A stretch of 64,000 nt of DNA from Nocardia aurea (lineage in GTDB: Bacteria > Actinomycetota > Actinomycetes > Mycobacteriales > Mycobacteriaceae), in assembly GCF_003123685.1 (NCBI RefSeq), contig NZ_QCYJ01000103.1, positions 558,001 through 622,000 of the forward strand, read 5' to 3'. Position numbers and translations under genes: made by a program. Positions 42,545-50,967 of this stretch are shown one piece after another (the first letter of the stretch is position 1; each line of letters begins with the position of its first letter). The notes under the pieces are model-generated. The model searched no databases. It saw only the letters and a list, made by a program, of their open reading frames with translations, and was not told where the DNA came from.

Positions 42545-43550
42545 ATGACCAGCGCCACCGACGAATCCCTACCGCGCGGCCCCCGCGCCGTCCCGCGCGA
42601 CGGCGGCCGTGCCCGCCCGCCCGCTCCGCGTGTCTGGGTGTCCGATGACCAGGAGCCGATCGAACTGGTATCGCCGGACTCGCTGACCGCGGAGATGGTC
42701 GGACACTGGACCTATCTCGTGCTGGAGGGCGCGGCGTTCGCGATGCAGGGCCTGCACCCGGTCATCCGCGAGGTCACCGACCGGTATTCGGTAGCGCGCA
42801 CCGATCCCGGCGGGCGTGCCATCCGGTCCGTCGACTCCGTGCTGCGCTGGACCTACGGCGGGGTCGAGGCGGTACAGGAGGGCACCAGGCTCCGGTCCCT
42901 GCACGAACCGCTGACCATGCGCGACGGTGCGGGCAAACACATCAGCGCCCTCGATCCCGGTGCCTACCAGTGGGTGATCGCCACCGCCTACGTCACCACC
43001 GCGAAGGCGGGTCCGCTGCTGATCGGGCGTGAGTTCACCGAGGCGGAACTGGACGATTTGCTGGCCGACAACATTCGCATCGCCAAGATCCTGCGGGTGC
43101 CGATGAAGGGCTATCCGCGCACACGGGCGGAATTCGACATCTACTACGAGCGCATCGTCACCGAGGTCTTGGGTGCCGACGACCGGGTGCGGGCCGATTT
43201 CGCGATGCTGCGTCGTGGCGATACCGAACAACTGCGCGCGCTGCCTGCGCCCGCCGGGGCGATCGCCCGCGCGCTGGCTCGACCGCTGCTGCGGTTCAAC
43301 TATCTGTCCGTCGTCGGCCTGCTCGATCCGCGCCTGCGCGCCATGATCGGCGTCGACTGGAGCCCGGGGGAACAGCGGACACTCGAAAAGATATACGCCG
43401 GAATTCGTTTTCGCCTATCGGGTGCTACCCGAGCGCCTCACGTATTTCCCCATCGCCTACCACGCGCGCGGACATCACCGCAGTATCCAGCGTATGAAGA
43501 AGCGGGAACTGAAATCGGCCGCGTACAAGGTACGGCCCAAACAGGTGTAG
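42545..43550 (+). pseudogene. MpaB-family (DUF2236) oxygenase, frameshifted near its 3' end
   Basis: The frame beginning at ATG 42545 gives a good DUF2236 protein to about residue 287 (VGHWTYLVLEGAAFAMQGLHP, HISALDPGAYQWVIATAYV split by normal sequence, and so on). It then goes out of frame at a TTTT run (43408-43411) and would run 110 bases into the next gene. Removing one T restores RFAYRVLPERLTYFPIAYHA and a basic end KVRPKQV with stop TAG 43548-43550, three bases before the convergent TetR stop. So it is a one-base insertion or a sequencing error in an otherwise intact gene. MpaB-type enzymes are membrane or haem-linked oxygenases with poorly known substrates. Confidence 0.8.
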
Positions 43551-43553
43551 GGC

Positions 43554-44294
43554 TCAGCGCCCGCCCGGATGCGGGAACAGCAGCGGGGCCAGATAGCGGC
43601 GGGCGAACTGTTTGGCTGCCGCGGAGTCGCCGAGCGGCAGCACGCCGCGCGGGTTGGAGATGAAGGTCATGGTCAGCCGTACGAAGAGTTCGGCGACCAC
43701 CTCGTTGTCGAAATCGCCGAGTTCGCCGCGACGTTGCCAGTGCAACAGGTATCGGGCCACCAGAGTGCGGCCCTGCTCGATGAAGTCGTCGCCGGTCAGG
43801 AAGTCGGCGAGCTCACCGGCCGCCGAGCTCACCCGGAGGCTGCGGGTGAGCAGCCGGGGTGCGTTCGCCTCGCTGACGAACGCGGCGAACATCTCCGCCA
43901 GCGCGCTCACCGGTCCCGCCGACCGACGCACCGCCTCCGCCATGATCAGCCCGACCCGCTGCGATTCGGCCATCAGCGCGTAGCGCACGAGTGCCGACTT
44001 GGTCCCGAATCGGCGATACACCGTGGCCACGCCGACGCCGGCGAGTTCGGCGATGCCCACCATGGTGGTCTCCTCGAAACCGACCTGGGCGAAACAGTCC
44101 CTCGCGGCGTCGACGATGCGGCGCGATCTCGGGTCGAGGGTGACGAGGTCGGCCCAGGCCTGTCCCGCGGCGGTGAGGAATTCCGTCACGGTGTCCTCGG
44201 TGTCACCGTCCGGACCGGCGGCGACCGTCGCGGACCGGATGCTGTCGTCCGCGGCAGTCTTCTCGCCGATGGTCCGATCCCGCTGTGCCGTCAC
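43554..44294 (-). CDS. TetR/AcrR family regulator
   Basis: The 246-residue product has a long N-terminal arm of about 55 residues before the HTH (FEETTMVGIAELAGVGVATVYRRFGTKSALV), then a helical ligand domain. It is convergent with the MpaB-like gene and leaves three bases between the stops once the frameshift is corrected. Its own promoter lies near 44300. Whether it controls the oxygenase through 42271-42298 is only an inference. Confidence 0.88.
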   Translation of the reverse strand: MTAQRDRTIGEKTAADDSIRSATVAAGPDGDTEDTVTEFLTAAGQAWADLVTLDPRSRRIVDAARDCFAQVGFEETTMVGIAELAGVGVATVYRRFGTKSALVRYALMAESQRVGLIMAEAVRRSAGPVSALAEMFAAFVSEANAPRLLTRSLRVSSAAGELADFLTGDDFIEQGRTLVARYLLHWQRRGELGDFDNEVVAELFVRLTMTFISNPRGVLPLGDSAAAKQFARRYLAPLLFPHPGGR

Positions 44295-44401
44295 CGACCC
44301 GAGCCTACCGGCGGGCCCTCGGCGCGGACGATGTTCTGCACCGCTGCGACGTGGTGATCGGCCGCCCGTGCGTTGCGGCCGAGAAGGTGAGATCCGCGCC
44401 G

Positions 44402-44851
44402 CTACCGGAGCTGTCGAATGCCCGTGGTGTCGCCGGGATCATCCGGTGCGGGGCCGGTGGCGATGTCGTCGGCCAGCGGTGTGATGGCGGCGATGATCAG
44501 GCCGGTCGTCTCGGCGGGTACTCCCGCCGCCGACAGTGCGGCGGCCAGGTGGTGGGCCACCAGGTCGAAATGGTGTCGGGTGATGCCGCGGCCTCGGTGC
44601 ACCTGTTTCATCGAGGGGCCGATGTACGGGTCGGGACCGCCGAGGGCGGCGGCGAAGAATTCGACCTGACGTCCCCGCATGCGTGACATGTTCACGCCCG
44701 CGAAGAACTCCGACAGCGCGGCGTCGTCGAGGACGCGCGCGTAGAAGTCCTCGACGACGACTTCGATGGCTCGTCGACCGCCGATCAGTTCGTAGATCGG
44801 CGTGTCCTCCGGTGTGGGCGGCTCGGATGCGAAAGACGCTGCGGAAGACAT
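44402..44851 (-). CDS. glbN: Group I truncated haemoglobin GlbN (NO dioxygenase type)
   Basis: The 149-residue product is very close to Mtb trHbN: AIEVVVEDFYARVL, NMSRMRGRQVEFFAAALGGP and MKQVHRGRGIT match almost residue by residue. Proximal His F8 is His85, distal Tyr B10 is Tyr37 and Gln E11 is Gln62. Position E7, Leu in the Mtb protein, is Met58 here. It should bind O2 and convert NO to nitrate in the cytosol. A 17-residue N-terminal arm differs from the mycobacterial pre-A segment. It has no reductase neighbour. Confidence 0.92.
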   Translation of the reverse strand: MSSAASFASEPPTPEDTPIYELIGGRRAIEVVVEDFYARVLDDAALSEFFAGVNMSRMRGRQVEFFAAALGGPDPYIGPSMKQVHRGRGITRHHFDLVAHHLAAALSAAGVPAETTGLIIAAITPLADDIATGPAPDDPGDTTGIRQLR

Positions 44852-45297
44852 GATCTCAGCGCCCGATTCGGGTGGTCGACGGGGACCGGTCTTGTTTCGG
44901 TTCGTAGTCGAGTCTCGATTCGAGACGTTCGGTGAGTCCGTGCATCGTCGCCACTCCTCATTGAGTCGAGCATCACCCGATGCGGGAGCGAGAAGTGCTC
45001 ACGCTGGTAGGTAATCGAGAATATACACTAACTTAGAAGTGTTCTGACGAATTTTCATAACCATGGAGGATGGGACTTCGGGCGGTCGCGCAGCTACATG
45101 CGACAGGTGGTATTGCGCGTTCATCGGCCTATTCGGTTGTCGTAGACAGGTGAGGCATGGTCGGTCGAGAGTCGGGGTCGGTGTTGATCTTTGGTGCAGA
45201 TTCATAGAGAACTGCTAGTTACATAGTGGCCTGGCAATTGCTGGCGGATCGCGGCTGAGTGGCGAATGCGACTTGCGCCTGTGGAGCGCCCCGCGGC
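44852..45297. other. Gene-free stretch between glbN and a TetR gene
   Basis: These 446 bases contain no convincing gene. The middle (about 45000-45060) is AT-rich for this genome, with AATATACACTAACTTAGAAGTG. On the minus strand it offers TATATT as a -10 for glbN. I see no inverted repeat long enough to name a regulator. Confidence 0.45.
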
Positions 45298-45885
45298 TCA
45301 TTCGGTCCGGCGAAGTCCCGTGATCAGGAATCCGATCAGCCGCCGTGCGTCGTAGCGCAGATTCGCACTCGCGCCCGCGCACAGGCTCCCGACTCCGCGC
45401 ATGAGTTCGTAGGCGTCGAGATCGGGGCGGATCTCACCGGAAGCGGCTGCGGCGTCGAGTATTTCGGTGCAGACGGGGACCAGTCGATCGAGGAAGTACG
45501 CGTGCAGCGGGTCGAAACAGGGGTCATCGGATTGGAGGACGGCGGCGAGGCCCTGCTTGGTGATGACGAAATCGACGAAGCGGTCGATCCAGGATCGCAG
45601 GGCGGCGTACGGTGTCGCGCTGGTCGTCAGGAGTTCGGGGCCGTCCACGGCGAGGGCGTCCACCTGGTGTCGGTAGACGGCGATGATGAGATCCGCGCGC
45701 GTGGGGAAGTGGCGGTAGATCGTGGCCGTGCCGACGCCCGCCCCGGCAGCGATATCCCGAATCGGCGCCTCGACGCCCGAGGTGACGAATACCGCCGCTG
45801 CCGCATCGAGCAGGGCTTTCTCGTTGCGCCGGGCATCGGCCCTTCTGGGGCGGGGCGCGCCGTCGGTGGAGCGTTCGTCGTTCAC
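45298..45885 (-). CDS. TetR/AcrR family regulator
   Basis: The 195-residue product has the HTH VEAPIRDIAAGAGVGTATIYRHFPTRADLI split across residues 38-67 and a TetR_C-type helical domain. It is divergent from the hydrolase at 46038, and two copies of a long palindrome lie in the 152-base gap. This strongly suggests autoregulation plus control of the hydrolase. Confidence 0.9.
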   Translation of the reverse strand: MNDERSTDGAPRPRRADARRNEKALLDAAAAVFVTSGVEAPIRDIAAGAGVGTATIYRHFPTRADLIIAVYRHQVDALAVDGPELLTTSATPYAALRSWIDRFVDFVITKQGLAAVLQSDDPCFDPLHAYFLDRLVPVCTEILDAAAASGEIRPDLDAYELMRGVGSLCAGASANLRYDARRLIGFLITGLRRTE

Positions 45886-45916
45886 CTGGTCCTCTCTTTC
45901 GCGGCGCGGTCGATAA

Positions 45917-45933
45917 ACGGGACAGCGTCCCGT
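45917..45933. promoter_or_regulatory. TetR operator copy 1 (ACGGGAC-AGC-GTCCCGT)
   Basis: This is a perfect 7+3+7 palindrome 32 bases upstream of the TetR start. The same sequence with one change occurs 25 bases further along. Confidence 0.7.
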
Positions 45934-45941
45934 ATAGTCAA

Positions 45942-45958
45942 ACGTGACAGCGTCCCGT
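45942..45958. promoter_or_regulatory. TetR operator copy 2 (ACGTGAC-AGC-GTCCCGT)
   Basis: This copy has a single mismatch (T for G) against the first. The two centres are 25 bases apart, so two dimers would lie at offset faces. TATAGT between them (45933-45938) may be a -10 element. Confidence 0.65.
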
Positions 45959-46037
45959 TTCCCATTCTGTCAGATCGCGCCGACGGCCCTGCCGTTGTGT
46001 GCCCGTCGAGCGGGACGGATCTCGGAAGGAATTCTGC

Positions 46038-46979
46038 GTGAACCAGTCGAACACAACGATGAACGCGGGTATCGAATCGCCCGCACCGATCGTCTCGGTG
46101 AAGCCGATCGTCCTGCCAGCGCCCGAACGGGGTGATGGCCTGCGGGTACGAGTATCCGCGCCGGTGACGGGGCACGCTCTGCCCGTGCTGGTCTTCTCGC
46201 ACGGCTTCGGCTCGTCGTCGGACGGCTACGGCCCCCTCGCCGACTTCTGGGCCGCGCACGGTTTCGTGGTGATCCAACCGACCCACCTCGACTCCCGGAC
46301 CCTGCGGCTCGCTCCCGACGATCCCCGCACGCCGCTGATCTGGCGGTCGCGGGTGGCGGATATGACCCGTGTGCTCGACCGGCTCGAACAGTTGGAGACC
46401 TCGGTCCCCGGCCTCGCCGGTCGGGTCGATCGCGACCGGATCGCGGTGGCGGGCCACTCCTTCGGCGGCCAGACGGCAGGCAATCTCCTGGGAGCGCGCG
46501 TCCGCGATCCCGACGGCGGGGACGGCGTCGACCTGTCCGATCCTCGCGTCGCGGCGGGCGTCCTCCTGGCCACCGCCGGACATGGAGGTGCGGACCTGAG
46601 TCCGTTCGCCGCCGAGCATTTCCCGTTCATGCACCCGAATTTCGCGGCGATGGCCACCCCGGCGCTCGTGGTCGCGGGCGATCACGACGACTCCCCGCTG
46701 ACGGTGCGCGGACCGGACTGGCTCACCGACGCCTATCACGCCAGTCCCGGCAGCAAGAGCCTGCTCACCGTATTCGGCGCCGAACACTCCCTCGGCGGAA
46801 TCCCCGGCTACGAAGCCGCCGAGACGACGGACGAGAGTCCGGAACGGGTCGAACTGATCCAACGGGTCACCCTGGCCTACCTGCGTCGAGCCCTCGGGAT
46901 CGACGACGTCGACTGGAAGCAGGTGTGTTCTGCTCTGCTGGAGGGTAGTTCGCCCCTGGGGCGCATCGAGTCGAAGTAG
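46038..46979 (+). CDS. Alpha/beta hydrolase (dienelactone/PAF-acetylhydrolase-like)
   Basis: From GTG 46038, with GGAAGGA eight bases upstream, the product is 313 residues. It has VLVFSHGFGSSSDGY (oxyanion loop), the elbow AVAGHSFGG with nucleophile Ser141, an Asp in VVAGDHDDSP and a late His in GAEHSLGG. This is the chlorophyllase/PAF-AH-like subgroup. It has no signal peptide, so it is cytosolic. Control by the divergent TetR suggests that it removes an ester that is the inducer. Confidence 0.85.
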   Translation: MNQSNTTMNAGIESPAPIVSVKPIVLPAPERGDGLRVRVSAPVTGHALPVLVFSHGFGSSSDGYGPLADFWAAHGFVVIQPTHLDSRTLRLAPDDPRTPLIWRSRVADMTRVLDRLEQLETSVPGLAGRVDRDRIAVAGHSFGGQTAGNLLGARVRDPDGGDGVDLSDPRVAAGVLLATAGHGGADLSPFAAEHFPFMHPNFAAMATPALVVAGDHDDSPLTVRGPDWLTDAYHASPGSKSLLTVFGAEHSLGGIPGYEAAETTDESPERVELIQRVTLAYLRRALGIDDVDWKQVCSALLEGSSPLGRIESK

Positions 46980-46981
46980 GT

Positions 46982-47004
46982 CTTCGGGCTGTAAATTCCC
47001 GAAG
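46982..47004. terminator. Hairpin between convergent genes
   Basis: CTTCGGG (46982-46988) pairs with CCCGAAG (46998-47004) just after the hydrolase stop and before the end of the convergent TerD-like gene. Confidence 0.45.
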
Positions 47005-47014
47005 GTGCTGTGAA

Positions 47015-47575
47015 TCAGTGTGATTCGACCAAATAGCCTCCGAGGTGGGGGATGGCGTCGATCAGGTGTCGAGCCGAGATCGGCTCGATGATCGGGGTGA
47101 GGTCCCAATCGCCCTCGCGGTACCGCAATGTGGCGATCACGATGCCGGTATGCGGTCCGGTGTCCGCGAGATCGCATCGAATCAGTTGGGTGGCGGTGAC
47201 GCTGTCGGTGATTCGGCAGAAGCCGTTCTCGACCTGATCCAAGGTGTGGCCGGAGTAGCAGCTGACGACGAAGACGATCGTGGTGACGAGCGGGTCCATC
47301 GCGGTCAGGTCGAGGACGATCACCTCGTTGTCGCCGTCACCGTCGCCGGTGACACTGTCACCGAGATGCCGTGCCGCGCCGTCGTTCGAGGTCAGCTTCT
47401 CGTGGTAGGCGACATCGAGGAGGCGTGATCCCGCGAACATCAGTGCCGCGGCGTTGAGGTCGATGTCCTTGCGGCTCCTGCCGAACAGGCCTCTGCGACG
47501 GACGGGATCCCATCCGAGGCCCATTGTGACATGCGCGAGCGGGGTGGGGAAACGGAATGGGGCCGGGGTGATCAC
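47015..47575 (-). CDS. TerD-family protein
   Basis: The 186-residue product starts at GTG 47575, five bases after GGAGGC. It shows the TerD pattern: LGWDPVRRRGLFGR, DIDLNAAALMFAG, the calcium-binding acidic loop around TGDGDGDNEVIVLDL and VENGFCRI. TerD proteins bind Ca2+ and are linked to tellurite, phage and stress resistance through an unknown mechanism. It stands without other ter genes. The acidic ligand residues are all present. Confidence 0.85.
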   Translation of the reverse strand: MITPAPFRFPTPLAHVTMGLGWDPVRRRGLFGRSRKDIDLNAAALMFAGSRLLDVAYHEKLTSNDGAARHLGDSVTGDGDGDNEVIVLDLTAMDPLVTTIVFVVSCYSGHTLDQVENGFCRITDSVTATQLIRCDLADTGPHTGIVIATLRYREGDWDLTPIIEPISARHLIDAIPHLGGYLVESH

Positions 47576-47767
47576 GCGGTGCCTCCATGACTGATCGAAC
47601 CCGATCCGTCGGTTCGGATCGAGTTGCCGACCAGACTTCCCGGCACACCTACCTCTCAAGATGCCCTATGCACCCCGTCTGTGGCAAATACGGACAATTC
47701 GCCCGGAGGTTCCGTCATCGGTGACGACCCGCGGTCATGACCGTGCCGGAACCGGGATACTGGGAAT

Positions 47768-48502
47768 ATGGCCGCCGCGCAGGACTCCGATCCGGATATC
47801 TCCGGCGCGCCGGTGGGCCGCCGGGTGATCCTCGGATTATTCGCGGCGGGGGTGGCCGGTGTGCTCGGCGGCGCCACCGTGCAGAAGGGTTTGTCGGCGG
47901 TACTCGGACCGATCGGCAACCGCGATCCGACCGGATTGGTCGGGTTGATTCCGGTCGGCGACTCGTTCCGGTTCTACTCGGTCACCGACAGTGTCCCGCA
48001 TCGCGACGCCGGGAACTATCGACTCGATGTCACCGGTCTGGTCGGGGCGACGCGCGGGTACACGCTCGAGGAATTGCGGGCCATGCCGCAGACGACGCTG
48101 GTGCGGGATTTCCAATGCGTCACCGGCTGGCGCGTGCCCGAAGTGCGGTGGAGCGGAGTGCTTCTGGCCGATCTCCTGGACGCGGCCGGGGTGCGCGACG
48201 AGGCGCGGGCGGTGCGATTCACCTCGTTCGACGGTGAGTACACCGAGAGCCTGACCCTCGAACAGGCCCGCCGCGACGATGTGCTGGTCGCGCTGGAGAT
48301 GATCGACGGACCGGTCACCCACGACCACGGCGGGCCGGTCCGGCTCTACGTCGCGCCCATGTACGGGTACAAGAGTCTGAAATGGCTGTCCGGCATCGAG
48401 GTGACCGCGAAGGTGATCCCCGGCTACTGGGAGCAGAACGGGTACGCCGTCGACGGGTGGGTCGGCAGGTCCAACGGTCGTGACGATGACCCGACCGGCT
48501 GA
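47768..48502 (+). CDS. Sulfite-oxidase-fold molybdopterin oxidoreductase (YedY/MsrP-like)
   Basis: The 244-residue product has an N-terminal membrane anchor (RRVILGLFAAGVAGVLGG, also a possible Tat signal) and a molybdopterin domain. Cys117 in RDFQCVTGW should bind molybdenum, and VAPMYGYKSLKWL belongs to the same fold. Unlike animal sulfite oxidase there is no dimerisation domain. The next gene overlaps by 23 bases and encodes a cytochrome-b partner. By analogy with MsrPQ it may reduce oxidised methionine or other S-/N-oxides outside the membrane. Confidence 0.85.
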   Translation: MAAAQDSDPDISGAPVGRRVILGLFAAGVAGVLGGATVQKGLSAVLGPIGNRDPTGLVGLIPVGDSFRFYSVTDSVPHRDAGNYRLDVTGLVGATRGYTLEELRAMPQTTLVRDFQCVTGWRVPEVRWSGVLLADLLDAAGVRDEARAVRFTSFDGEYTESLTLEQARRDDVLVALEMIDGPVTHDHGGPVRLYVAPMYGYKSLKWLSGIEVTAKVIPGYWEQNGYAVDGWVGRSNGRDDDPTG

Positions 48503-49121
48503 TTCCGGCGCGGTCCGCCTGCACCGGTTCGGACGGGTCGAACGCGCGGTGCACTGGCTGACCGGACTGCTGGTCCTCGTTTGCGTCGTGACCGCCGCCA
48601 TCCTCTACAACGGCCCGCTCGCGGTGCTGGTCGGCAATCGGCACATCGTCGAAACCGTCCATGTCTGGAGCGGATTCGCGTTGCCGATCCCCTTGGTCGC
48701 GGGCCTGGTGTCCGCGGCCTACCGCGCCGATCTGCGACGCTTGAACCGCTTCACCTCGGCCGACTACCGGTGGTTGCGCTCCAGAGCCCGCCGCCGCTCC
48801 GGCGTCGATGTCGGGAAGTTCAACGCGGGCCAGAAACTCAATGCCGCGCTGAGCGCCGGATCGATCTCGGTGCTGCTCGGGACCGGGGTGATCATGTTCT
48901 TCCCCGACTGGACGCGGCTCACCTGGCGCACCGGCGCGACCTTCGTCCACGACTGGTTCGCGCTCGCGTTCGGCCTGCTGGTCGCGGGCCATCTCGGGTA
49001 CGCGTTGCGCGATCGGGAAGCCATGCGCGGCATGCTCGTCGGTACGGTGTCGAAATCCTGGGCGACGCGCGAGCACATCCTGTGGGCCTCGCGAGCGGAA
49101 TCGGAACAGCGCGACCGATAG
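48480..49121 (+). CDS. Di-haem cytochrome b-type membrane partner of the molybdoenzyme
   Basis: The 213-residue product has four predicted helices with His positions suited to haem b: ERAVHWLTG in helix 1, VETVHVWSG in helix 2, VHDWFALAFG in helix 3 and AGHLGYA in helix 4. This is the cytochrome b561/FdnI-like layout and not the MsrQ ferric-reductase fold. It would carry electrons between quinol and the molybdoenzyme. Start GTG 48480 overlaps the previous gene; ATG 48486 is an alternative. Confidence 0.82.
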   Translation: MTMTRPADSGAVRLHRFGRVERAVHWLTGLLVLVCVVTAAILYNGPLAVLVGNRHIVETVHVWSGFALPIPLVAGLVSAAYRADLRRLNRFTSADYRWLRSRARRRSGVDVGKFNAGQKLNAALSAGSISVLLGTGVIMFFPDWTRLTWRTGATFVHDWFALAFGLLVAGHLGYALRDREAMRGMLVGTVSKSWATREHILWASRAESEQRDR

Positions 49122-49272
49122 CGATCGGTGGCGGTCGGCTCGGCGTCGGTCGCCGGGTTTCAATCATCGTGAGCTGACCCATCGCACTGCGGTGGCGGTC
49201 GGTGGTCCACTCGGTGGACAACGCGCGACCACCCGTTCGGCGTCCGATCCGGATGAAAGACCCACCACCGCA

Positions 49273-50910
49273 ATGAGGAACATTCGATTCCGCAAACTCC
49301 TGGCCACGACCGCGGTGGCCACCGCTCTCGCGACGGCCCTGGCCGCCTGCGGTGGCTCGTCGTCCTCGTCGGGCGATTCCGCGGGCGAACCCGTCTTCGG
49401 CTCGACCTTGCAGTTCTATGATCCGGTGCAGTACACGGCGTGGCTCCCCACGAATTCGATCTGGTCCAACAGTCAGGTCACCAACAATCTGGCGGAGCGG
49501 CTGACCTGGCAGGACGCGAAAACCGGTGAGATCAAGCCGTGGCTGGCGACATCGTGGGAGATCAGCGACGACAAGCTGAGGTACCGGTTCCGGCTGCGCG
49601 AGGGTGTGACCTTCAGCAACGGTGATCCGGTCGACGCCGCGATCGTCAAGGCGAACTACGATCAGCACGGCTTCGGCGACCAGAGACTCGGCATCCCGCC
49701 GGATCGTTTCTTCTCCGATTACCAGGGCGCCCAGGTCATCGATCCGCTGACGGTGGAGATCTCCTTCACCAAGCCGAACGCGGGATTCCTCCAGGTCGCC
49801 TCGTTCTACCGCGCGGGATCCATTCTGGCGAAACCGTTCCTGGAGAAGGATCTCAACGGCCAGGGGCTCGCCACCAACTGGATCGGCTCCGGTCCCTTCG
49901 TCGTCGAATCCGTGGACGGCACAACGGGAATCACCCTGAAACGGCGCGAGGATTACAACTGGGCGCCGGAGGGTTCGGCGCATCAGGGCAGGGCGTACCT
50001 CGAGCGCGTCGTCTTCAAGACCGTTCCCGAGGCGGGCACGCGGGTGGGCGCGCTGCAATCGGGCCAGGCCCATATCGCGCGCAATATCGCGCCCTACGAC
50101 GAGGAGTCGGTGACGGGCGCGGGCGGTCAGATCCTCGCCTTCCCGGTCCAGGGGCAGACCAACAAGCTCTCGGTGCAGCTGGATTCCACGGCGCCGATTC
50201 TCGACAAGAATGTGCGCCTCGCGTTGCAGGCGGCCACGAATCGCGAGGAGATCAACCGAACGGTGCTCTCGCCGAGTTATCCGATCCCGACCAGCATTCT
50301 GGTGCAGGGCACGCCGAGTCGCGGTGACGCGACCAAGTACCTGGGCTACGACCAGGGCAGGGCCGAGTCACTGCTCGAACAGGCGGGCTGGAAGAAGGGC
50401 GCCGACGGCATCCGGGTCAAGGACGGCAAGCGTCTGCGGCTCGAGATCTGGGTCGCGCCGTATTACCAGGTCTCCCAACCGGTTCTGGAACTGCTGCAAT
50501 CGCAGTGGAAGAAAGCGGGCGTCGAGCTGAATATCCACAGCACGTCGCTGACCGAATACGAGGCGACCCAGACCGCGCGCCCGGACGAATGGGCGCTGGT
50601 GCAGGGCCAGACCTCGCGGGCCGAACCCGATGTGCTGCGGACCGCGTTCGACAGCGCGGGTACGAACGAACTGCACGCCACCACCCCCGACGAGAAATTG
50701 AACGAACTGGTGCGCGCGCAGGCGTTCTCCTTCGATCCGGCGGCCCGGGCGAAGGCCGTGCAGGCGATCGAGGATCACCTGTTCGCGGAGGGCTATGTGA
50801 TTCCGCTCTACGACGAGACCCAGGTGTTCGGCCTCGCGCCGAACGTGCACGGATTCGGAACCGAGTCCACCGCGCGGACCTGGCTCTACGACACCTGGAT
50901 CTCGGAGTAG
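49273..50910 (+). CDS. Family 5 ABC substrate-binding lipoprotein of the organosulfur locus
   Basis: From ATG 49273 the product is 545 residues with a Sec lipoprotein signal and lipobox Cys26 (ALAAC). The mature part is a family 5 binding protein (WQDAKTGEIKPWLATSWEIS and GSGPFVVES are conserved places). In this family the ligand ranges from peptides to small sulfonated or chelated compounds. Its operon runs into two sulfur-type monooxygenases, so a sulfonate, sulfone or thioether ligand is inferred. Position 49122-49272 upstream must carry the promoter; no clear site was found. Confidence 0.87.
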   Translation: MRNIRFRKLLATTAVATALATALAACGGSSSSSGDSAGEPVFGSTLQFYDPVQYTAWLPTNSIWSNSQVTNNLAERLTWQDAKTGEIKPWLATSWEISDDKLRYRFRLREGVTFSNGDPVDAAIVKANYDQHGFGDQRLGIPPDRFFSDYQGAQVIDPLTVEISFTKPNAGFLQVASFYRAGSILAKPFLEKDLNGQGLATNWIGSGPFVVESVDGTTGITLKRREDYNWAPEGSAHQGRAYLERVVFKTVPEAGTRVGALQSGQAHIARNIAPYDEESVTGAGGQILAFPVQGQTNKLSVQLDSTAPILDKNVRLALQAATNREEINRTVLSPSYPIPTSILVQGTPSRGDATKYLGYDQGRAESLLEQAGWKKGADGIRVKDGKRLRLEIWVAPYYQVSQPVLELLQSQWKKAGVELNIHSTSLTEYEATQTARPDEWALVQGQTSRAEPDVLRTAFDSAGTNELHATTPDEKLNELVRAQAFSFDPAARAKAVQAIEDHLFAEGYVIPLYDETQVFGLAPNVHGFGTESTARTWLYDTWISE

Positions 50911-50967
50911 CGGCGGACCGCAGCGGCGAAGCGCGGCAGTCGAACAACAGTGACGGAAGGTGAGGAA

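Noticed and set aside
43411..43663. Direct extension of the MpaB-like frame to a 372-residue protein
   Set aside because: It reads 110 bases into the convergent TetR gene and loses family similarity, while the +1-corrected frame ends naturally at 43550.
44785..44976. A 63-codon frame overlapping the start of glbN
   Set aside because: Its composition is Arg/Thr-rich and random, it overlaps the haemoglobin N-terminus and it has no family resemblance.
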